Shown here piece after piece: positions 1-7,118 of a DNA stretch of 13,165 nt. The stretch lies in assembly GCA_041609995.1 (NCBI GenBank), contig JBFIPU010000081.1, forward strand, positions 1 through 13,165. Direction: 5' to 3'. Position 1 is the first letter of the stretch. Each line of letters starts with the position of its first letter. The DNA is from JABDOU01 sp041609995. GTDB lineage: Bacteria > Actinomycetota > Acidimicrobiia > Spongiisociales > SHLN01. The notes beneath the pieces were generated by a model, which was not told the DNA's origin, made no database searches, and saw only the letters and a program-made list of their open reading frames with translations. A program made the position numbers and the translations under genes.

Positions 1-1
1 C

Positions 2-1111
2 ATGTGGAGTCAGGTCACGCCCGACGAGCTCGGATTGACGTTTGTGAACGACATGTGGGGCTGGACCGATCCCGCAACGGGTGACGACTACGCGCTCGTG
101 GGCGGCGGCGAAGGCCTGGTGGTTGTGGACATCAGCGACCCCAAGCGTCCCGACGTGATCGGCATTCTTCCCACCAAGACGATGGGGAGCTTCTTCTGGC
201 GGGACGTCAAGGTTCTGGGCAACTACGCCTACGTCGTGTCCGAGGATCCCGGCCACGGCATGCAGATCCTCGACCTATCGACTGTGACGGACATCACCGG
301 TGACCCGGTGACCCTCGCAGAAACCGCCCACTACGACGGGTTCGGCAGCGCTCACAACGTGTTCATAAACACCGACACGGCGTACGCCTATGCGGTGGGC
401 ACCGACACCTGCGACGGTGGTCTGCACATGGTCGATCTCTCCGATCCGACCAACCCGACGGAGGCCGGCTGCTTCAGCGATCACGCCTATTTCCACGACA
501 CCCAGTGCGTGATCTACGAGGGTCCGGATGCCGACTACCAAGGGCGGGAGATCTGCTTCAACTCGGCGGCTGAGGTCCTTAGCTCCTTCCCGGACCCGCT
601 GATCATCGACAACACCCTTTCGATCGTCGATGTCACCGACAAAAGCAATCCGGTGGGTCTTGCGCGAGTCGGGTACGAGGTCGACGGGTACTCGCACCAG
701 GGTTGGCTGAGTCCGGACCAGCAGTACTTCTTCCACAACGACGAGCTCGAAGAGCTGTTCGAGGGCACGCCCACCATCACCCGGATCTGGGACGTGACCG
801 ACCTCGACAACCCGTTCGTGTTGGAAGAGGTGGAGCACGACAACACGTCGATCGGACACAACGCCTATACCGAGGGCCGCTACCTGCACGCGGCGAACTA
901 CACGTCCGGGTTGCGGATCTACAAGACCACCCGTGCCGGCGCCGGACTGCTTCCGGAAGTCGCTTACTTTGACGTGTACCCCGAGAACGACAACCCTTCC
1001 TTCGAAGGGGGTGCCTGGAGTACCTACCCGTACTTCAGCAAGCCGAACGTTGTCGCCGTGAGCTCGATGGATCGAGGCTTGTTCCTGCTCAAGCCTCGAC
1101 TCGGCCGCTAG
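2..1111 (+). CDS. Choice-of-anchor B family LVIVD-repeat protein (5' truncated)
   Basis: The reading frame is open to the window edge, so the real N-terminus, and probably a signal peptide, lie upstream; the ATG at base 2 is unlikely to be the true start. The 369 visible residues match the choice-of-anchor B family: WGWTD at residues 19-23, repeated VVVDISDPKRP / HMVDLSDPTNP / SIVDVTDKSNP segments that each form a blade of a beta-propeller-like fold, the diagnostic YQGREICFN at 179-187, and a closing GLFLLKP. The family is extracytoplasmic and carries different C-terminal anchors in different lineages. Here the protein stops nine codons or fewer after the last blade with no hydrophobic helix or sorting signal, so it is probably released or held non-covalently. 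The biochemical role of the family is unknown. A paralogue-like LVIVD protein follows at 1664. Family assignment is secure; function is not. Confidence 0.88.
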   Translation: MWSQVTPDELGLTFVNDMWGWTDPATGDDYALVGGGEGLVVVDISDPKRPDVIGILPTKTMGSFFWRDVKVLGNYAYVVSEDPGHGMQILDLSTVTDITGDPVTLAETAHYDGFGSAHNVFINTDTAYAYAVGTDTCDGGLHMVDLSDPTNPTEAGCFSDHAYFHDTQCVIYEGPDADYQGREICFNSAAEVLSSFPDPLIIDNTLSIVDVTDKSNPVGLARVGYEVDGYSHQGWLSPDQQYFFHNDELEELFEGTPTITRIWDVTDLDNPFVLEEVEHDNTSIGHNAYTEGRYLHAANYTSGLRIYKTTRAGAGLLPEVAYFDVYPENDNPSFEGGAWSTYPYFSKPNVVAVSSMDRGLFLLKPRLGR

Positions 1112-1132
1112 TAACACAACCAGGAGCGGAGA

Positions 1133-1171
1133 GAGCCTCCCGGGCAACCCGAAGCGTTGTCCGGGAGGCTC
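1133..1171 (+). terminator. Strong hairpin terminator after the choice-of-anchor B gene
   Basis: Arms 1133-1148 and 1156-1171 pair over 16 bp with a single G-U pair and a 7-nt loop, starting 22 bp after the stop codon. It is followed by GCGCATTTCCCC, so the T-run is short. Stem length and position make it a convincing transcription terminator even so. Confidence 0.8.
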
Positions 1172-1195
1172 GCGCATTTCCCCCTACCCCTCTCC

Positions 1196-1260
1196 GGCCT
1201 GCGGCCTCCGAGCGGTACCTTCCCCCGGCTCCGTTCACTTCGTGAACTCCCGCCGGGGGA
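1196..1260. repeat. GC-rich intergenic palindromic element
   Basis: A GGCC-TGC-GGCC mini-hairpin (1196-1206) precedes a larger nested palindrome. The outer arms are TCCCCCGGC (1221-1229) and GCCGGGGGA (1252-1260). Inside them is a perfect GTTCAC-TTC-GTGAAC hairpin (1233-1247). The nested layout lies just beyond a separate terminator, so it is not needed for termination of the first gene. It resembles the REP-like palindromic elements scattered between genes in high-GC bacteria. Only one copy is in this window, so repeat status is inferred from structure alone. Confidence 0.5.
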
Positions 1261-1267
1261 CCATTGA

Positions 1268-1387
1268 GGATTCGCCGCGGTTGCAGTAGCGAAGCAATCC
1301 CCGGTGGAAGGGATCCTGCCCGAACAGCTCGAGGCCATCAACGCCCACGTTCGGCAGGTGCAGTCGGAGCTCGGGTTCATCGACTGA
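1268..1387 (+). pseudogene. Possible 3' relic of a decayed gene
   Basis: This short open stretch ends in TGA at 1385-1387. Its last 28 codons, from the GTG at 1304, have strongly G/C third positions and read as an amphipathic helix ending LPEQLEAINAHVRQVQSELG-FID, unlike the compositionally mixed DNA on either side. The frame is closed upstream by a stop at 1265-1267, directly next to the palindromic element, and there is no ribosome binding site before the GTG. It could be the C-terminal end of a gene truncated by rearrangement, or chance. I do not recognise a family. Confidence 0.22.
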
Positions 1388-1663
1388 GAGCTGCTTGAGC
1401 GTCGCCTTGTCGTAAGCACTGACCGTGGTGAGAGAGCAGGTTCTCATCCGGTCATCCAGTTCCCGACTTCGCGCAACGTGTGGCTGAATGGTGTTCTTGG
1501 CCTCGGAGAATCGACCATATCTCTTGCCATGACCCCCGAATCTGCCACAGAACGCGCGACCCGAGTTGCAACGGAGAGTGGCAGCGGGGATACTTCGGCT
1601 GCCGGCCGATCACCTGGGCGGCTCGCCGCGCTGGCGATGAAGAGAGAGGAAGGGGTTTCTCGA
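1388..1663. other. Intergenic region with no recognisable gene
   Basis: About 275 bp before the second LVIVD gene. The + frame is open from 1478, but the peptide before the ATG at 1664 has no family resemblance and would place 62 residues ahead of a clean signal peptide, so I treat it as leader DNA. It presumably contains the promoter for the gene at 1664; I cannot point to convincing -35 and -10 boxes. The ribosome binding site AGGAAGGGG lies 8 nt before the ATG. Confidence 0.5.
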
Positions 1664-3634
1664 ATGAGATACCGAACGCGGGCGTCGATCGCGCTGATCG
1701 CCGTTCTAGCAATGTTGATGACCCTGATGGCGCCGGTTGCAAGCGCCCATCCCGAAGATGGCGGCGGCCACGACGTACTCGAGCGTGAAAGCTCGTCACA
1801 GGCCCTGATCGAACACGACGCGGAGATGTCTGACATCGTGAGCAGTGGGCCATCCGGAAAGAAGATCAAGAACCTCGACCTGGTAGGTCGCGGCGACCGG
1901 CTCGTCGCCAATGCCACAACAGATGTATGGGCGCACGATGGCTATGCCTACACCGGGACGTTCAACAGCCCGTGCAACACGCCGGAGGCGGGCGTGTGGG
2001 TCTGGGACGTCCACAACAAGAACAACCCGTCGTTCGTGGGGGTCATCCAGTCCGAGCCGGGCGACCGCACCAACGACGTGCGCGTCGCATCTATGAACTC
2101 CGGCGACATCCTCGTGATGTCCAACGAGTCGTGCGGCGGAGGCGACGGTGGCTTTGAGGTCTGGGACGTCGACGACCCGGAGAACCCGGTGAAGCTCGCG
2201 TCCGTGACGATCAGCGAGAGCGATCTCAACACGATTTCGCCGTTGTTCTTCGCCCCCGGGGCCCTCGACAACGTCGGCGTCCACAACCTGTGGCTGTTCA
2301 CGCAGGGTGACAAGGACTACGTTGCAGCCACCTCGGAGGGTGCGTTCGACAACTTCCGTATCTACGACATCACCGACCCGACCAGCCCGTCGCTCGTGAG
2401 CGGGTGGGGCGCAGAGGAGCTTGTCCCCGGCCTGCCTGCTGGTGTCGACGACTACAGCGACTTGACCCTGGTGACGGACCCGGGTGGCTTGATCACGGGG
2501 AACGCGCTGAACGACTTGTTCAGCGGCTTCGGGGCGTCCGCCAACAAGTTCTTGCACGACGTGACCATCAGCGCCGACGGCACCCGGGCCTACCTGGCCA
2601 ACTGGGATGCCGGCCTCGTGCTGCTGGACATCAGCGACCCGTCAGACCCGCAGGTGGTTTCGGTAGCGCTGGACCCGGTGAATGGCTCGCTCGACGGTGA
2701 GGTCAACAGCCACTCGGTGTGGCCCAGTGAGGACGGCACGATCGTTGTCGAGGGCGAAGAGGACTTCTCTCCCTTCGGGACCGAGTTCAGCATTACGACC
2801 GGACCCGACGCGGGCGTCTACGAAGCCTTCGAGTTGGGCTTCACGACGCCGATTAACACGTTGCCCGGACAGGAGATGAGCGGTCCGACTAAGTACGTGG
2901 GCCTCGCCTGCAACAGCAGTGATTCAGTACCCGCTGGTTCCGGTACCGATATTGCCCTGGTGCTGCGCGGCGACTGCAGATTCGACGAGAAGGCCTCCAA
3001 CGTGATAGCAGCGACGGGCTATGCGGGAATGGTCGTCTTCACTGCGAATCCCGGCGATGCACCTTTCCCCGGGGGAGGGAATGATCGGGCTATTCCAGGT
3101 GTCATGGTTGGTAACGCGACGGGCTTGGCGATCGCCGGGGTGGCGTCCATGGCCGACCTTGTGATCGGTAGTGCTGGGGAGAGTGTCTCGGCCAGCACAG
3201 AGCCCAACGCCTGGAGCGGCCTGCGGATATGGGACTACTCGGATCCCTCGAATCCGATCCTTGCCAGCTTGTTCGACACGGTGTGCTCTGCCAACCCGGT
3301 CGACCCGAGCTGTGACCCCGCGGGTACATACTCGGTCCACAACGTGCAGGTCGAAAGTCGAGGCAACAAGACCTTCGCGTATGTCTCCTGGTATTCGGAC
3401 GGGATGCTCGTTCTCGATGTGTCCGATCCCTACAACCCGGTGGAGATCGCGAGGTTCTTCGACAACTCGCAGGAGTTCATCGACTCCAACGGTGGCCAGC
3501 CCCACGATTACTGGGGTGTCTACAAAGTGGAGAACTCGCCCTACATCTTTGCGTCCGATCGCAACGGTGGCCTGGCGATCTTCAAGGAGAAGGGAATTGG
3601 ATCGGCCAAAAAGGGCGGAAACAAGAAGCCCTAG
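1664..3634 (+). CDS. Secreted LVIVD-repeat protein with inserted PA domain
   Basis: 656 residues. The ATG at 1664 was chosen because AGGAAGGGG sits 8 nt upstream and because it begins a textbook signal peptide: basic MRYRTR, a hydrophobic core, and cleavage after ASA at about residue 28. Six LVIVD-type blades are visible, around residues 110 (VWVWDVHNKNNP), 162 (FEVWDVDDPENP), 229 (FRIYDITDPTSP), 316 (LVLLDISDPSDP), 517 (LRIWDYSDPSNP) and 580 (MLVLDVSDPYNP). Between blades four and five, roughly residues 385-515, is a protease-associated domain marked by IALVLRGDCRF at 430-440 and a following GMVVF strand. PA domains usually mediate substrate or protein contact in secreted hydrolases, but no peptidase catalytic motif is present here. 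The tail is lysine-rich (SAKKGGNKKP), perhaps for contact with acidic cell-wall polymers (inference). It probably works outside the cell as a binding scaffold, perhaps alongside the related upstream protein. Enzyme activity is not evident. Confidence 0.87.
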   Translation: MRYRTRASIALIAVLAMLMTLMAPVASAHPEDGGGHDVLERESSSQALIEHDAEMSDIVSSGPSGKKIKNLDLVGRGDRLVANATTDVWAHDGYAYTGTFNSPCNTPEAGVWVWDVHNKNNPSFVGVIQSEPGDRTNDVRVASMNSGDILVMSNESCGGGDGGFEVWDVDDPENPVKLASVTISESDLNTISPLFFAPGALDNVGVHNLWLFTQGDKDYVAATSEGAFDNFRIYDITDPTSPSLVSGWGAEELVPGLPAGVDDYSDLTLVTDPGGLITGNALNDLFSGFGASANKFLHDVTISADGTRAYLANWDAGLVLLDISDPSDPQVVSVALDPVNGSLDGEVNSHSVWPSEDGTIVVEGEEDFSPFGTEFSITTGPDAGVYEAFELGFTTPINTLPGQEMSGPTKYVGLACNSSDSVPAGSGTDIALVLRGDCRFDEKASNVIAATGYAGMVVFTANPGDAPFPGGGNDRAIPGVMVGNATGLAIAGVASMADLVIGSAGESVSASTEPNAWSGLRIWDYSDPSNPILASLFDTVCSANPVDPSCDPAGTYSVHNVQVESRGNKTFAYVSWYSDGMLVLDVSDPYNPVEIARFFDNSQEFIDSNGGQPHDYWGVYKVENSPYIFASDRNGGLAIFKEKGIGSAKKGGNKKP

Positions 3635-3656
3635 CCGACCGACGTCCGTTGAACCA

Positions 3657-3686
3657 GATGGGGCGGCCCTCCGGGGCCGCCCCATC
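3657..3686 (+). terminator. Hairpin terminator after the LVIVD/PA gene
   Basis: A perfect 13-bp GC-rich stem (3657-3669 with 3674-3686) closes on a TCCG tetraloop, 22 bp past the stop codon. There is no T-run after it, as is common for actinobacterial terminators. Position and perfect pairing make termination likely. Confidence 0.72.
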
Positions 3687-3821
3687 GACGTGTTCAGCAA
3701 CAATGTGTGGGTGTTTGACCGACCCGCGGCGAACGTTTGACTGAAGGACGACCAGGCGCTCCGGCGCCTTTCAGGGTGATCCCCCATCGATTTCCCGGCG
3801 GGCGGGGTCGATAGTGATCGT

Positions 3822-4235
3822 ATGAAAGGCAACCGGGCCCAATACCTCCTCGTCTTTGGCTATTGGGCGGCGGTGGCGACCATCTTCTGGCTGTTACAGG
3901 ACCGTTGGCCGACAGGTGTCGTGTTCCCGTTGACCGGGGCCGCGTGGATGGCCGGACCGCTGCTCCTAACCCGGCTGCGCACCAAGCCGCTGCTGATCGG
4001 TTCCGGACTATCCCTTCTGGCGGGAGCGTCCACGTATCAGGCAATGATCTGGGCGGCCATGACGTTCGCCGGCTTCCTCGGGTCGGTGTTCCTCCAGCTC
4101 GACCCTGGTCCTCCCGGCGCCGTAGCTGCCAACCTCTTCGTCGAAGGGTTGTGGTTCGTGTTCGGTGGCGCATTCGGGGCTCTGGTCGGCCTGATGATTC
4201 GTGGCGGGCGCTCGACCGGTGGCTTCGAGGGTTGA
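3822..4235 (+). CDS. Small integral membrane protein, function unknown
   Basis: 137 residues, with about four hydrophobic helices: near 8-26 (YLLVFGYWAAVATIFWLL), 31-50, 56-90 (long, may be a helix pair) and 102-124, ending in a basic/glycine tail (RGGRSTGGFEG). The first helix is preceded by a short basic N-terminus (MKGNR). No catalytic or transport motif is recognised and I cannot name a family. Coding is supported by the hydrophobic periodicity, G/C-rich third positions and the absence of a better frame. The ATG at 3822 has no clear Shine-Dalgarno sequence, so translation could be leaderless. The next gene, a Rieske oxygenase, begins 45 bp downstream on the same strand, so the two may be cotranscribed without sharing a function. 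Confidence 0.68.
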   Translation: MKGNRAQYLLVFGYWAAVATIFWLLQDRWPTGVVFPLTGAAWMAGPLLLTRLRTKPLLIGSGLSLLAGASTYQAMIWAAMTFAGFLGSVFLQLDPGPPGAVAANLFVEGLWFVFGGAFGALVGLMIRGGRSTGGFEG

Positions 4236-4280
4236 TCGCTCGCTAGCGTCGTCAATGATGCTGATTCGGGATGAGGGCAC

Positions 4281-5477
4281 GTGGAGGACGTGAACGGCGA
4301 GCGCGATCGCTCGGCGGAGGTTGCAGCTAGCGTTGCTGCGCTGCTGGGGGCCGAAGGTATGCGGGCCACCTATGCCCCGATCGAGGAGGCCTCGGGCTTG
4401 CCCCGCGCCGCTTTTCTTTCGGACGAGTGGCTGGCGTTGGAGCAGGAACGGGTGTTCGGGCGAAACTGGGTCTTTGCCGGGGCTGCGGCTGAAATCCCGG
4501 AGCCGGGGGACATGAAGCCGGTTGAGATCGCCGGTGCGCCGCTGGTCATGGTGCGGGATGCCACGGGGATCGTCCGCGGGTTCCACAACTTCTGCCGTCA
4601 TCGGGGTGCCCAGATCGTGGCGAAACCAGGTGCCGGCAAAGTCTTCAAATGCCCCTACCACCTGTGGACCTATGGGCTCGACGGCAAGCTGCGGTCTCGC
4701 CCGCATTTCGTGGGCGCCAATCAACATGAGCGCTTTGAGGACGGCGGCGGACCACGGCTCGACCTGGTGCCTGTTCGAACTGAGGTGTGGAACGGCTGCA
4801 CGTTCGTGAACCTGGACGGAACGGCGCCCTCCGTCGAGCAATGGCTCGCTCCTCTCACGCGGCGTACGGCCGCCTACGACTTCTCTGCCATTCGGTGGGC
4901 GGGCAAGATCGAGTTCGACATCGCGGCCAATTGGAAACTCGTGTACGAGAACTACATGGAGGGCTACCACGTGTTCGCCCTCCATCCGGGGTTGCTGAAG
5001 TTCGCTCCGATGAACATCCGCTGGTCGGGGGAGTGGGATGAGCACGTGTTCTACAACGACTACGTGTTTGCCCAACCCGAGGCCGGCCGGGGTCAAGGGT
5101 TGCCGACGTACCCGGGTCTCGGCGGCGAGGACGCCAATCGGGGCCTGTGGTTCCTGGCTTTTCCCCATTTCGCAGCGGAGGTGTATCCCGACCAGTTCAC
5201 GATCCTGGTCGCCTACCCGGTCGCCCCCGATCGAACCCGGGAGGAGTTGCACGTGTTCCTCATCGGCGATGCCGCCGACGGCGACCAATACGCCGACGCG
5301 CGAGATGAGCTGTTTGCGTTGTGGGATGAACTCAACCGGGAAGACATCGGGGCGTTGGAACTCCTCCAAGCAGGTCGCCGCTCGCCGGCGTTCGACGGTG
5401 GCCGTCTGTCGCCACACTGGGAGGGCCCCACTCATGAGTTCGGCCGGCGGATCGTGGGCGAGATGGTGCGCCGATAG
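4281..5477 (+). CDS. Rieske [2Fe-2S] ring-hydroxylating-type oxygenase, alpha subunit
   Basis: 398 residues, a usual length for the family. The N-terminal Rieske domain carries C105-x-H107 and C124-P-Y-H127 with 16 residues between H107 and C124, the ligands of the [2Fe-2S] cluster. The catalytic domain has NWK followed by EN-YMEGYHVFALHP, giving H230 and H235 as mononuclear iron ligands, and D355 (REDIGALE) as the likely third ligand. The bridging residue three before H230 is Glu227, where naphthalene-dioxygenase-type enzymes have Asp; carnitine oxygenase CntA also has Glu at this place. Such enzymes insert O2 into aromatic rings or oxidise quaternary amines, taking electrons from a separate reductase; none is encoded in this window. 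The GTG at 4281 is the furthest upstream start. An ATG at residue 27 (before RATYAP) would also leave all motifs intact, and neither has an ideal ribosome binding site. A haloalkane dehalogenase-like gene follows after 93 bp. The family is certain, the substrate unknown. Confidence 0.93.
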   Translation: MEDVNGERDRSAEVAASVAALLGAEGMRATYAPIEEASGLPRAAFLSDEWLALEQERVFGRNWVFAGAAAEIPEPGDMKPVEIAGAPLVMVRDATGIVRGFHNFCRHRGAQIVAKPGAGKVFKCPYHLWTYGLDGKLRSRPHFVGANQHERFEDGGGPRLDLVPVRTEVWNGCTFVNLDGTAPSVEQWLAPLTRRTAAYDFSAIRWAGKIEFDIAANWKLVYENYMEGYHVFALHPGLLKFAPMNIRWSGEWDEHVFYNDYVFAQPEAGRGQGLPTYPGLGGEDANRGLWFLAFPHFAAEVYPDQFTILVAYPVAPDRTREELHVFLIGDAADGDQYADARDELFALWDELNREDIGALELLQAGRRSPAFDGGRLSPHWEGPTHEFGRRIVGEMVRR

Positions 5478-5570
5478 CCCCCACACTCCGCACCGCTCTT
5501 GCTGTCGCCCTTGCGCGCCGTGTCATGCCCGTGGGTAAGGTCGAAATGACCCCGAGTAGAGGAACCAGCA

Positions 5571-6473
5571 ATGGCAACCGACTGGACGTTCAATGGAACC
5601 TGGCCGTACGAGCCCAAGTGGTTCGACTCCGAGGACGGCCGCATGCACTACATCGACGAGGGCCCGAGGGACGGGGATGCGGTCGTGCTGGCGCATGGCA
5701 ACCCGACCTGGGGGTACCTGTATCGGCACTTCGTCGGTCCCCTGGCCGAAGCCGGTCACCGGGTCATCGTTCCCGATCACCTCGGTTTCGGTCGATCCGA
5801 CAAACCCGACGACGCGCCGCTCTATACCATCAACCGGCACGTCGATCGATTTGATGCATTGCTCGAATCGCTCGATGTCAAGAATGCCACGGTCGTCTGC
5901 CAGGACTGGGGAGGCATGATCAGCCTCGGGTGGGCCGTTCGACACCCGGAACGGATCGGGCGCCTTTTCATCCTGAACACGTACGCCCACCGGCCTCGGG
6001 GCGCGGTGAAGCTACCGGCTCCCATCCGGCTCTTCCAGACGCCAGGGCTCGGTGAACTACTTGTCAAGCGCCTGCATTTCTTCGTCCGTGTGTTCTTGTT
6101 CCAAGCCGGCGTCGTGAAGAAGGATCGGCTGACCAAGGACGTGAAAGCCGCCTACCTGGCACCGCATCCCGACTACGAGAGCCGGACACCGATCCTCGTG
6201 TTTCCCCGGGAGATCCCGTCCGGCCCGACCGGGAGGGTGGCCGACCTGGGCGGCGAGGTCGAAGAGGGTCTCGAGAAGCACTTTCGATCCAAACCGATCA
6301 AGATCATGTGGGCGATGAAGGACCTCGCCTTCACGCCGGACATGATCGACCAGCTGTGGCTGACGACCTTTCCCCATGCCGAGGTGATCAGGATCGAGGA
6401 GGCAGGCCACTATCTGCAAGAAGATGCGCACGAGCTCATCGTGCCCGAGCTCCTGGACTTCCTGGCAGGCTAG
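5571..6473 (+). CDS. Haloalkane dehalogenase-like alpha/beta hydrolase (HLD-III signature)
   Basis: 300 residues, full length. Haloalkane dehalogenases replace a carbon-bound halogen by hydroxyl through an aspartyl ester. The family pattern is complete: HGNPTW at 42-47 (oxyanion region, with halide-binding Asn44), nucleophile Asp112 in CQDWGG with halide-binding Trp113, acid Asp251 in AMKDLAF, and base His280 in EAGHYLQED. Asp-His-Asp with Asn-Trp halide ligands is the published signature of subfamily III. The N-terminal WFDSEDGRMHYIDEG stretch and the C-terminal MKD.AF / FP / H.QEDA pattern resemble mycobacterial DmbC as I remember it. The cap region runs from about residue 135 to 225. The ATG at 5571 follows AGAGGAA by 6 nt. 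No export signal, so cytoplasmic. It may share a transcript with the Rieske gene. Subfamily III members tend to be oligomeric with weak dehalogenase activity, so the natural substrate is open; another alpha/beta hydrolase activity is the main alternative. Confidence 0.87.
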   Translation: MATDWTFNGTWPYEPKWFDSEDGRMHYIDEGPRDGDAVVLAHGNPTWGYLYRHFVGPLAEAGHRVIVPDHLGFGRSDKPDDAPLYTINRHVDRFDALLESLDVKNATVVCQDWGGMISLGWAVRHPERIGRLFILNTYAHRPRGAVKLPAPIRLFQTPGLGELLVKRLHFFVRVFLFQAGVVKKDRLTKDVKAAYLAPHPDYESRTPILVFPREIPSGPTGRVADLGGEVEEGLEKHFRSKPIKIMWAMKDLAFTPDMIDQLWLTTFPHAEVIRIEEAGHYLQEDAHELIVPELLDFLAG

Positions 6474-6610
6474 CGAGACCTCGAGGGCCGGTGATGGGAA
6501 ACGCGCATTCTGCGAGTTGATGACGGGCGTTTGCTCCGTCAGCGACACCCTCGTTCGTCCCAGACAATTTGGTGCTCAACTGACACCCGAGGCTTGCCGA
6601 TGCATCGAGT

Positions 6611-7003
6611 ATGCCAGAGAACCCGATCGTGCTCGTCGTTGACGACGTGCCGAACGTATTCCAGCTCATTCGGGCTGTGCTCTCAGACTCTGAGATTGAT
6701 ATTCGCACTGCAGTTGATGGGCGCACCGGGTTGAAGATGGCCCGCGAGATGTCGCCTGATTTGATATTGCTGGATTTGGCGCTTCCGCTGGTGGACGGTT
6801 GGACGGTGCTTGCCGAGCTGAAGAGCGATGAGGCGACCCGGGAACTTCCGGTGGTCATCGTGACCGCCCACGGCGATTCTTCCGCCGCATCACGAGCGCG
6901 CGAGATGGGCGCCGATGGATTCATTTCCAAGCCCTTCCGACCCGCCGAACTCCGCCGTGTGATCGATGAACAACTCGGCGGTCCTCTATCGGCCGCTGGT
7001 TGA
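6611..7003 (+). CDS. Single-domain response regulator (CheY-like receiver)
   Basis: 130 residues forming one receiver domain and nothing else. The phosphorylation site is complete: acidic pair Asp11-Asp12 (VVDD), phospho-acceptor Asp55 (LLDLALP), Thr85 (VIVTAHG) and Lys107 (ISKPF). There is no DNA-binding or enzymatic output domain, so it should act through protein contact or as a phosphorelay intermediate. No histidine kinase is nearby, which makes it an orphan. The ATG at 6611 begins right before the first beta strand (NPIVLVVDD), as in other stand-alone receivers, although the ribosome binding site is weak. The 137 bp upstream show only a short GACGG/CCGTC hairpin. Partner and pathway cannot be told from sequence. 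Confidence 0.9.
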   Translation: MPENPIVLVVDDVPNVFQLIRAVLSDSEIDIRTAVDGRTGLKMAREMSPDLILLDLALPLVDGWTVLAELKSDEATRELPVVIVTAHGDSSAASRAREMGADGFISKPFRPAELRRVIDEQLGGPLSAAG

Positions 7004-7034
7004 ACCAACAGCAAACGCCCTACCTCGCAACAGG

Positions 7035-7076
7035 ATTCCGGTCAATGTTGTACGCATTCCGGTCGATGTAACTCGC
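7035..7076. repeat. Imperfect 21-bp tandem duplication
   Basis: Two adjacent 21-nt units, 7035-7055 and 7056-7076, share ATTCCGGTC(A/G)ATGT at their left ends. They lie in the gap between the response regulator and the SH3-like gene. They could be a paired regulator site or a chance duplication; there is no match to a known operator that I can name. Confidence 0.4.
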
Positions 7077-7083
7077 GCGCCAG

Positions 7084-7102
7084 GGGGGCCGATTGTGCCC
7101 CC
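7084..7102 (+). terminator. Short GC hairpin, possible terminator of the response regulator
   Basis: A six-pair all-GC stem, GGGGGC (7084-7089) with GCCCCC (7097-7102), around a 7-nt loop, about 80 bp after the response regulator stop. No T-run follows. A weak candidate only. Confidence 0.25.
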
Positions 7103-7118
7103 GGTTGGCGTCTGTCTA

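Noticed and set aside
275..1177. 300-residue minus-strand open frame opposite the choice-of-anchor B gene
   Set aside because: Its product is Arg/Val-rich and without motifs, as expected from the complement of a high-GC gene; the + strand frame is a clear family member.
1235..1447. 70-residue minus-strand open frame in the first intergenic region
   Set aside because: No recognisable family and it runs through the palindromic element; the + strand tail at 1304-1387 has the better codon pattern.
1478..1663. 62-codon upstream extension of the LVIVD/PA gene
   Set aside because: It would bury the signal peptide internally; the ATG at 1664 has a good ribosome binding site.
4008..5486. 492-residue minus-strand open frame
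   Set aside because: It is the complement of the Rieske gene, whose cluster and iron ligands are all intact on the + strand.
6474..6610. Possible riboswitch or small RNA before the response regulator
   Set aside because: Only a 5-bp GACGG/CCGTC hairpin is visible and no known riboswitch core could be recognised.
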